NCBI GenBank assembly: GCA_000435275.1
Contig: FR883849.1
Span: 1 to 7,729 of the forward strand
Reading direction: 5' to 3'
Origin: Clostridium sp. CAG:557
GTDB lineage: Bacteria; Bacillota; Clostridia; Oscillospirales; Acutalibacteraceae
DNA: 7,729 bases
Both the position numbers and the translations under genes were made by a program. The notes beneath the pieces are model-generated. The model ran no database searches, had not been told where the DNA came from, and saw nothing but the letters and a program-made list of their open reading frames with translations. Position 1 is the first letter of the stretch. Every line of letters begins with the position of its first letter. This document shows positions 1 through 5,241 of the stretch, piece after piece.

Positions 1-23
1 AAGGTAGTCTTTGACACTACCTT
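1..23 (+). other. Perfect 8-bp hairpin just upstream of ecfA2
   Basis: Bases 1-8 (AAGGTAGT) are exactly complementary to bases 16-23 (ACTACCTT), leaving a 7-nt loop. The following bases (TTACAAAT) are not a real T tract, so a classical intrinsic terminator is not shown. The stem may extend beyond the window's left edge, where the preceding bases are unseen. It could be the end of a terminator for the gene to the left, an intercistronic RNA-stabilising hairpin between ecfA1 and ecfA2, or chance. Confidence 0.4.
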
Positions 24-45
24 TACAAATTAGGAGGACTTTTTT

Positions 46-918
46 ATGTCTCAGATTGAAGTTGAAAATTTAACATATATTTATTCTTTGGGGACATCTT
101 CTAAGAAAATAGCGCTGAATAATATAAGTTTAAACATAGAAAAAGGCGATTTTATAGGCTTGATAGGCCAAACTGGTTCTGGCAAATCAACGTTTGCTAG
201 GCAATTAAATGCACTTTTAAAGCCATCAAAAGGTAAAGTGCGTTTGAATGGACGTGATATTTGGCAAAATGTGAAAAGTGTGCGCTCTGTAAGGTTTAAA
301 GTTGGATTAGTCTTTCAATACCCTGAGCATCAACTGTTTGAGGATACGGTCTACAAAGATATAGCTTTTGGGCCTCAAAATATGGGGTTATCGGGAGAAG
401 CAGTAAAAAGAAAAGTTTATTCGGCTTGTGAATTTGTAGGACTTGACATTTCTTTATTAAAAAAATCGCCATTTGATTTATCTGGTGGGGAGAAAAGAAA
501 AGTAGCAATTGCGGGAGTCGTAGCAATGGACCCAGACATTTTAATTTTGGATGAACCAACGGCAGGTTTAGACCCTCAAGCAAGGGAGCAATTATTAACG
601 CAGCTGAAAGAATATAATAGATTAAATGAAAAAACTGTGATTTTGATTTCTCACAGTATGGAGGATATAGCTAAATATTCGGATAAAGTTATTGTTTTAG
701 ACAATGGAAACTTAGTAATGTTTGATTTTACAAAAAAAGTTTTTTCAAATAAAGAACTTTTGAAAAAAATTGGACTAAAACTGCCTCAAATAACTTCAAT
801 AATGGCAGAATTTAAAGATATTATTCCTGGTTTAGACGACGCAGTTTTGACAGTTGACGAAGCTGTAGAAATTTTATTGAATTTTATAAAAAATAGGAGC
901 GAGTGCGTTGGCAAGTAA
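46..918 (+). CDS. ecfA2: ECF transporter energy-coupling ATPase EcfA2
   Basis: This is one of the two ATP-binding subunits of an energy-coupling factor (ECF) transporter. It hydrolyses ATP at the cytoplasmic face to power vitamin or metal uptake by exchangeable S components. The 290-residue protein has all ABC motifs in order: Walker A GQTGSGKST (41-49), Q-loop VFQYPEHQLFEDTV with Q91, signature LSGGEKRKVAIAG (145-157), Walker B ILILDEP (165-171), D-loop GLDP (174-177) and H-loop His203. A helical C-terminal extension follows, as in ECF ATPases. The YPEHQLF wording after the Q-loop glutamine fits EcfA2; EcfA1 usually has an NPDNQ-type sequence there. The ATG is preceded by AGGAGG at 32-37, 8 nt away. 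The last codons overlap ecfT by 11 nt, indicating translational coupling. The partner ecfA1 should lie left of the window. The substrate cannot be told, since no S component is present. Confidence 0.95.
   Translation: MSQIEVENLTYIYSLGTSSKKIALNNISLNIEKGDFIGLIGQTGSGKSTFARQLNALLKPSKGKVRLNGRDIWQNVKSVRSVRFKVGLVFQYPEHQLFEDTVYKDIAFGPQNMGLSGEAVKRKVYSACEFVGLDISLLKKSPFDLSGGEKRKVAIAGVVAMDPDILILDEPTAGLDPQAREQLLTQLKEYNRLNEKTVILISHSMEDIAKYSDKVIVLDNGNLVMFDFTKKVFSNKELLKKIGLKLPQITSIMAEFKDIIPGLDDAVLTVDEAVEILLNFIKNRSECVGK
895..899 (+). promoter_or_regulatory. Ribosome binding site supporting the TTG start of ecfT
   Basis: AGGAG lies inside the end of ecfA2, 8 nt before the TTG at 908. No in-frame ATG or GTG near this point gives a protein keeping the conserved N terminus (ITLGQFFPGNS then LDPR), so the rare TTG start is well supported. 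Confidence 0.75.
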
Positions 919-1708
919 TATTACTTTAGGTCAATTTTTTCCTGGAAATTCGTTTATCCACAAATTAGACCCGCGTGTAAAAATTATATCGTTAGTAGTT
1001 TTGTTAATAGCAGTGTTTTTGTCGACAAATTATCTGGCACTTGCAATCAATTTAATCTCAGCAATTATTTTTGCAGTGATGACGAAAATATCAGCAAAAA
1101 CTTATTTTAAAAGCATGAAATTTATTTTATTTATAGTTTTATTTACGAGTTTGTTAAATGTATTTTATGCCAGAGGAACACAAATTTTTCGATTTGGTCC
1201 ACTTGTTCTGACAAAAGAAGGACTCGATAATAGTATTTTTGTAGCAATGAGATTAATAATATTGATTTTAATAAGTTCAATATTGACTTTTACCACATCG
1301 TCGACAGATTTAACTTATGCTCTTGAAAAATTGATGAATCCGCTGTCTATATTTAAATTAAAAACACACGATTTGGCTATGATGATGACAATATCTTTAC
1401 GATTTATTCCAACACTTTTTGAGGAGACCGAAAAAATTATAGATGCGCAAAAAGCTAGAGGTGCTGATATGGAAAGTGGGAAAATTTTGACTCGTATAAA
1501 AGCATTTGTTCCGATATTGGTGCCATTGCTGGTTTCTTCGTTCAAGAGGGCGTATGACTTAGCGATAGCGATGGAATGTAGATGTTATAATGGCGGAGAA
1601 GGCAGGACTAGATTGAAAACTTTACATATAAATTCGCAAGACATTTTTGCGATAATTTTGGTTTTAGCAATATTTATTTTGGTTTTGCTAAGCAATATGT
1701 GTTTTTAG
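908..1708 (+). CDS. ecfT: ECF transporter transmembrane component EcfT
   Basis: This is the membrane scaffold of the ECF transporter. It joins the EcfA1/EcfA2 ATPases to the substrate-binding S component and transmits ATP-driven movement. The 266-residue protein starts with the family-typical GQFFPGNS and LDPRVK (20-25) stretch. Hydrophobic segments lie near 26-42, 44-60, 70-86, 110-133 and 245-263. The two cytoplasmic coupling motifs are present: ARGAD at 183-187 and the second inside AMECRCYNGGEGRT (221-234). In the second motif the usual Ala-Arg-Gly (or Ala-Arg-Cys) reads Cys224-Arg225-Cys226; the key arginine is kept. The TTG start follows an AGGAG site and overlaps ecfA2 by 11 nt, while truA begins 11 nt after the stop, so ecfA2-ecfT-truA look like one transcript. 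Length and motifs are normal for an intact EcfT. Confidence 0.93.
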   Translation: MASNITLGQFFPGNSFIHKLDPRVKIISLVVLLIAVFLSTNYLALAINLISAIIFAVMTKISAKTYFKSMKFILFIVLFTSLLNVFYARGTQIFRFGPLVLTKEGLDNSIFVAMRLIILILISSILTFTTSSTDLTYALEKLMNPLSIFKLKTHDLAMMMTISLRFIPTLFEETEKIIDAQKARGADMESGKILTRIKAFVPILVPLLVSSFKRAYDLAIAMECRCYNGGEGRTRLKTLHINSQDIFAIILVLAIFILVLLSNMCF

Positions 1709-1715
1709 GCGGTGA
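1707..1715 (+). promoter_or_regulatory. Ribosome binding site that fixes the truA start at GTG 1720
   Basis: AGGCGGTGA differs by one base from the ideal AGGAGGTGA and overlaps the ecfT stop codon. Measured from the GGCGG core there are 7 nt to the GTG at 1720. The earlier in-frame GTG at 1699 lies upstream of this site, inside ecfT, and adds seven residues with no family similarity that I recognise. Confidence 0.7.
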
Positions 1716-1719
1716 ATTT

Positions 1720-2478
1720 GTGAGAAATGTATTACTATCCATGTGCTATGATGGGACTAATTACCATGGTTGGCAAATTCAAAAAAACGCACTTACGGTT
1801 CAAGAAGTTTTTCAAAATGCACTTTTAAAAATTTTAAATGAGGATGTAGATATAAAAGGTTGCAGCAGAACGGATTCGGGTGTACATGCAAATATGTATT
1901 GTATAAGTGTGAAAATTAATTCAAATATACCGTGTGAACGTTTAAAAATGGCAATGAATAGGTTTTTACCTAAAGATATTGCGATAAAAAATGTTGCCGA
2001 AGTTCCTATGGATTTTCATGCTAGATATTCTTGCAGAGGAAAGGAATATATTTACAAAATATGGAATAAACAAGTTAGAAATCCTTTTCTGCATGGACGA
2101 GCCTTCCATTATTGGTATAAGATTGATGTTGGAAAATTGAATTTAGCAGCGAAAAATTTTATTGGAACACATGATTTTACTTCTTTTTGTACGCTTGACA
2201 GCAGAAATCCAGAAAATATGATTCGAACTGTAAAAGATTTTGTTGTGAGCAGGAACGATGGTTTAGTTACGATAAAGGTGACTGCCGATGGATTTTTGTA
2301 TAATATGGTTAGAATTATGGTTGGAACGTTGTTGAGTGTGTCTATGGGGAAAATTAGTCCAAGTGAAATAAAAGGTATAATCGAGGCCAAAAACAGAGCT
2401 AAAGCAGGGCCAACAGCGGTGGCATATGGTTTGTATTTGAATAAAGTTTTTTACGACAGTGTTAATTTTGACAATTAG
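1720..2478 (+). CDS. truA: tRNA pseudouridine(38-40) synthase TruA
   Basis: TruA isomerises uridines 38, 39 and 40 in the anticodon stem-loop of many tRNAs to pseudouridine; it acts in the cytoplasm as a homodimer. The 252-residue product opens with the typical beta-strand and YDGTNYHGWQIQ (11-22). It carries the catalytic loop GCSRTDSGVHA (47-57) with the nucleophilic Asp52 (bases 1873-1875). The RGKEYIYKI stretch (106-114) holds the conserved active-site tyrosine region, and GFLYNMVRIMVGTL (191-204) is the C-terminal family motif. I chose GTG 1720 over GTG 1699 because of the Shine-Dalgarno site between them; the resulting length matches TruA of Bacillus (about 250 residues). Linkage behind ecfA1-ecfA2-ecfT is common in Firmicutes. 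There rplM-rpsI usually follow, but here a DUF5711-like gene does. Confidence 0.95.
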   Translation: MRNVLLSMCYDGTNYHGWQIQKNALTVQEVFQNALLKILNEDVDIKGCSRTDSGVHANMYCISVKINSNIPCERLKMAMNRFLPKDIAIKNVAEVPMDFHARYSCRGKEYIYKIWNKQVRNPFLHGRAFHYWYKIDVGKLNLAAKNFIGTHDFTSFCTLDSRNPENMIRTVKDFVVSRNDGLVTIKVTADGFLYNMVRIMVGTLLSVSMGKISPSEIKGIIEAKNRAKAGPTAVAYGLYLNKVFYDSVNFDN

Positions 2479-2503
2479 CGAGGGTTTATTTGGAGGATAA
2501 GTT

Positions 2504-3757
2504 ATGCTGAAAAATCCTAAAAAAAGGGAACATGATAAAGTTTTTTATGAAAAATTAAATCTTAGCATGAGCAAGGTTAAAAGTTTAGTTGGTAAGTTTT
2601 ATAGTTTAATAAAAAATTTTATAAAAAAAATACCCAAAAAATATATAAGGGTTTTTGAAATATTAATTTTAAGTTTTTTGTCTGTAGCACTTTTTGTAAA
2701 CAGAGAAAAATTTTCACCAGATTATGTGGGGACGTTTTTAGAAGATTTGTTCGCTGAAGTTCAGCATGGAAACGGTTATCCTTATAAAATAAGTGGAAGT
2801 AAAGTTAATAACGAAAATTTTAAAATTATTGATAAAGATTTATTTTTGCTTAGCGACACTACTTTGTCTGTAACAAATACTTCGGCAAAAGAAATGCATA
2901 AAAGCCAGCATTGTTATCAAAATCCAATGCTAAAAGTTAGCAATACCAGGGCAGTTGTTTATGATCTGGGTGGAAAAAATTTGGAGATAACCAGTAGGTC
3001 AAAAACTTTACATACGGCAGCTATGAATAATAATATAATTTCTGCAGCAGTTTCAAATTACGAAACTTTTGCGGCGGTTACGGAAGCAAAGGGATTTCTT
3101 GGGCAGTTGTCTGTTTTTGCTAAAAATGGTAGAGACGTGTATTATAAATATAATTTTGCTGACCATTATATTACGGATGTGGCTATTAGTGAAAATGGTA
3201 AATCTGTGGCAGTTTGTGGATCTACGGCAAAAGATGGTTCTATAATATCGACAGTTTATGTTTTTGATTATAAAAGCGAAGAGCCTAAAGTAAAACTTAA
3301 TTATGATGACAATATGTTTATTTGTGTGGAATATCTATCGAATGGCAATGTAGTTGCTGTTGGAGATAGGTTGATAAGTGTTATTAATGCTAAAAATGGC
3401 TCCAAAGAAGATTATTTTTACGATAATAAAAATCTTATTGGGTTTGACATAAATAAAAAAGAGGGAATATTATTAGCGTTATCTTTATCTGAAGATGGTA
3501 ATAATACTAATATGGTTGTGATTAACAAAAATGGTAAGGTCGACAAATCTTTTCATACAGAGCATAGCGTAAAAGCGGTTAGTTTTAATCATGGAAAATT
3601 AGCGGCTTTGGCTTATGGTGAGGTATATGTATATAATTTTTCCGGAAAAAAAATAAATTCTTTTAATGTTGGAAATGACGTTAAAAATATTAGACTGTTT
3701 TCAAGCAAAGATATTTATGTTTTAGGGATAACAGAAGTTAGAAAAATAAGATTTTAA
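2504..3757 (+). CDS. DUF5711 family protein: single-pass membrane protein with beta-propeller-like domain
   Basis: The function is unknown. The 417-residue protein has a strongly basic N terminus (Lys/Arg-rich through residue 49) and one hydrophobic helix at about 48-65 (VFEILILSFLSVALFV). About 350 residues follow, rich in short beta-strands. By the positive-inside rule the large domain should lie outside the membrane. Repeated strand-turn-strand units resemble propeller (WD40/PQQ-like) blades, for example DVAISENGKSVAVCG (225-239) and KAVSFNHGKLAALAYGEVYVY (357 onward, given in part). The overall pattern, including SPDYV just after the helix, matches what I recall of DUF5711, a family found mainly in Clostridia. 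GGAGG at 2492-2496 lies 7 nt before the ATG. The gene starts 25 nt after truA, so read-through from the ECF block is likely. It could be an envelope sensor or scaffold, but no catalytic residues are evident. Confidence 0.75.
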   Translation: MLKNPKKREHDKVFYEKLNLSMSKVKSLVGKFYSLIKNFIKKIPKKYIRVFEILILSFLSVALFVNREKFSPDYVGTFLEDLFAEVQHGNGYPYKISGSKVNNENFKIIDKDLFLLSDTTLSVTNTSAKEMHKSQHCYQNPMLKVSNTRAVVYDLGGKNLEITSRSKTLHTAAMNNNIISAAVSNYETFAAVTEAKGFLGQLSVFAKNGRDVYYKYNFADHYITDVAISENGKSVAVCGSTAKDGSIISTVYVFDYKSEEPKVKLNYDDNMFICVEYLSNGNVVAVGDRLISVINAKNGSKEDYFYDNKNLIGFDINKKEGILLALSLSEDGNNTNMVVINKNGKVDKSFHTEHSVKAVSFNHGKLAALAYGEVYVYNFSGKKINSFNVGNDVKNIRLFSSKDIYVLGITEVRKIRF

Positions 3758-3796
3758 CATAAATAGTTAAAGTTTTATGTCGATGTCGACAAATTT

Positions 3797-3819
3797 AGTC
3801 AAAGATGTTGATTTTTTTT
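3797..3819 (+). terminator. Weak hairpin plus T tract after the DUF5711 gene
   Basis: AGTCAA (3797-3802) can pair with TTGATT (3808-3813), with one G-U pair, around a 5-nt loop, followed directly by six T (3814-3819). Only one G-C pair is present, so the stem is weak. It is the only terminator-like structure in the gap between the DUF5711 gene and the CvpA gene, and it overlaps the -35 of the candidate promoter below. The two readings may be alternatives. Confidence 0.25.
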
Positions 3820-3836
3820 AACGTTTATGATAGCAT
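3808..3836 (+). promoter_or_regulatory. Candidate sigma-A promoter for the cvpA-pgsA-clp block
   Basis: A -35-like TTGATT (3808-3813) is separated by 17 nt from TAGCAT (3831-3836). The latter has an extended TGA just before it (3828-3830). Both hexamers match the consensus at four positions. The 127-nt gap is the largest between coding genes in the window and precedes a three-gene block, which makes a promoter here plausible. An overlapping TATGAT (3826-3831) is a better -10 but lacks a -35 at the right distance. Confidence 0.4.
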
Positions 3837-3884
3837 ATTGTTGTGACAGTAGGATTAATGAATTCTTGAGGAGAAATAAATAAA

Positions 3885-4598
3885 ATGAGTGTATTTTTTG
3901 ACTTGATAATTGTAGTTGCAGCGTTAATTTTTTTGTGGTTAGGCTTTAAAAAAGGCTTTTTCAAGTCAATTACAGATTTAATTGTTATGATTTTATCTGT
4001 ACTCGTGCCTTATTTATTTGCGCCTGAGTTGTCTGAACATTATTATAATAAATTTGTATACAATGATTTAGTTAGCAAAATAAACGATATATTAAATCAG
4101 AATATTGGACTAAATAATTCTGCAAAAAATATATTGGGCCTTATTGGAAATATACCCGATTTTTTTAAAAGTAATTCGTTACTGCAGGGAGTTACAGTAA
4201 ATGATATCCTGAAAGCACTTAACAGTTCAGGAGACAGAAGCCTGATTATTGCAGATTTATTAAAGCCATCAATTTTAAAAGTAATAACTATAATTATGTT
4301 CGCAGTTTTAACTATTATTACTTTTACTGTATTGAAACTTTTATTTAAGTTTGCATTGAAACTACCGCGTATTCCTATTTTTGGACTTATAGATTCAATT
4401 TTAGGCTTGTGCATGGGAGCACTAAAATTTGCAGTTTTTACGGTTATTTTCGTTGCGATATTTAGAGCAGCCTTGTTGATAATTCCGCAAAATGTTATGA
4501 TTAATGATATAAACGATGCTATAAACAATTCGCAAATTTTTAAATCTGTTTATAAAATAAACGTAGATGTATTAAATGACTATTTGAAGTTAAATTAA
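3885..4598 (+). CDS. CvpA family membrane protein
   Basis: This is an integral membrane protein of the CvpA family. CvpA was named for a role in colicin V production in E. coli and has been linked to envelope homeostasis; its biochemical activity is unknown. The 237-residue product has four predicted helices. Two are at the N terminus (about 5-21 and 29-46), with Asp6 and the LGFKKGFF stretch (19-26) typical of the family. Two are C-terminal (about 133-155 and 172-197), joined by LPRIPIFGLIDSILG (160-174), which carries the conserved Pro, Asp170 and Gly174/Gly178 pattern. A loop of about 85 residues (47-132) separates the pairs, making this longer than E. coli CvpA (about 160 residues). The ATG follows GAGGAG at 3868-3873, 11 nt away. 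It leads a block with pgsA-like and clp genes and follows a candidate promoter. Confidence 0.85.
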   Translation: MSVFFDLIIVVAALIFLWLGFKKGFFKSITDLIVMILSVLVPYLFAPELSEHYYNKFVYNDLVSKINDILNQNIGLNNSAKNILGLIGNIPDFFKSNSLLQGVTVNDILKALNSSGDRSLIIADLLKPSILKVITIIMFAVLTIITFTVLKLLFKFALKLPRIPIFGLIDSILGLCMGALKFAVFTVIFVAIFRAALLIIPQNVMINDINDAINNSQIFKSVYKINVDVLNDYLKLN

Positions 4599-4627
4599 TT
4601 TAAAGGTGCAGAAAGTGAGGGACTAGT

Positions 4628-5230
4628 GTGGAATTTTTGAAAAAAGAGAATTTTAATATACCAAACATACTATCCTTTATTAGAATAATCATAATTGTTC
4701 CATTTGTATTATATTTTTTAAATGATGATTATTTATTGGCGGCCCTTATGCTAATATTTTCTGGATTAAGTGATATGTTTGATGGACTTATTGCAAGAAA
4801 ATTGAATCAAATAACAAAGTTAGGCAAAGTTTTGGATCCTGTTGCTGATAAATTAACTTTAACTGCGGTTATTATTTGCATGGGAATAAAATTTCCTGAA
4901 ATATTTCCGTTGGTAATTATTTTGATTTTAAAAGATGTATCCATGTTAATTGCAGGAAGTTTTTTATTAAAAAAAGGTATAGAACCTCCGGCTGCAAAAT
5001 GGTATGGCAAACTGTCTACAGTGTTTTTTTATATTTCGGTTATAATTATCGTAGCTTTAAAGGCAATTTGGGAGATAAACAGCCCTGTTATTTCGATTTC
5101 TTTACTTTCTGCTACGGCAGTTTTTATGCTTTTTGCTTTGTTTAAGTATTTTATTATATTTTTAAAGTTAATTGATGGAATTGGAATTACAAAAGAAAAG
5201 TTTTTTGACAATTTTAAAATTAATAAGTAA
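4628..5230 (+). CDS. pgsA: CDP-alcohol phosphatidyltransferase, probable phosphatidylglycerophosphate synthase (PgsA-like)
   Basis: The enzyme probably transfers the phosphatidyl group from CDP-diacylglycerol to glycerol 3-phosphate in the inner membrane, giving phosphatidylglycerophosphate and CMP, the entry to phosphatidylglycerol and cardiolipin. The 200-residue protein contains the complete family signature D-x2-DG-x2-AR-x8-G-x3-D-x3-D from Asp49 to Asp74. All metal- and CDP-binding positions are intact (D49, D52, G53, A56, R57, G66, D70, D74). The IPNILSFIRI stretch (11-20) and the AKWYGKLST region typical of PgsA are also present, and several hydrophobic helices cover most of the chain. 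The start is GTG with GTGAGGG at 4615-4621, 6 nt upstream. The gap to cvpA is 29 nt and to the clp gene 11 nt. The family fold is certain; the alcohol acceptor is not, and another CDP-alcohol transferase (for example a cardiolipin synthase type) remains possible. Confidence 0.8.
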   Translation: MEFLKKENFNIPNILSFIRIIIIVPFVLYFLNDDYLLAALMLIFSGLSDMFDGLIARKLNQITKLGKVLDPVADKLTLTAVIICMGIKFPEIFPLVIILILKDVSMLIAGSFLLKKGIEPPAAKWYGKLSTVFFYISVIIIVALKAIWEINSPVISISLLSATAVFMLFALFKYFIIFLKLIDGIGITKEKFFDNFKINK

Positions 5231-5241
5231 GGAGAAAAATT

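Noticed and set aside
11..30. TTGACA at 11-16 as the -35 of an ecfA2 promoter
   Set aside because: No -10-like hexamer lies at 16-18 nt; that position is the Shine-Dalgarno site. TACAAAT at 24-30 is far too close.
1699..1719. Longer truA reading from GTG 1699
   Set aside because: The Shine-Dalgarno site lies downstream of this codon, and the seven extra residues are encoded within the ecfT end and have no family support.
3777..3791. Tandem ATGTCG and the palindrome TGTCGACA as a terminator or operator
   Set aside because: The stem is only about 5 bp with a 4-nt loop and no following T tract; GTCGACAAAT also recurs inside coding sequence at 1021 and 3539, so the motif is not specific to this gap.
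1021..3794. Three copies of GTCGACAAAT (1021-1030, 3539-3548, 3785-3794) as a dispersed repeat
   Set aside because: Two copies lie in unrelated coding contexts in different settings, with no shared flanking sequence or spacing, so chance or codon bias is enough.
4097..4528. A 143-codon open frame on the minus strand inside the CvpA gene
   Set aside because: It lies opposite a well-supported membrane protein gene and has low-complexity Ile/Lys/Phe-rich translation with no recognisable family. It is an AT-rich shadow frame, as are the other minus-strand open frames in the window.
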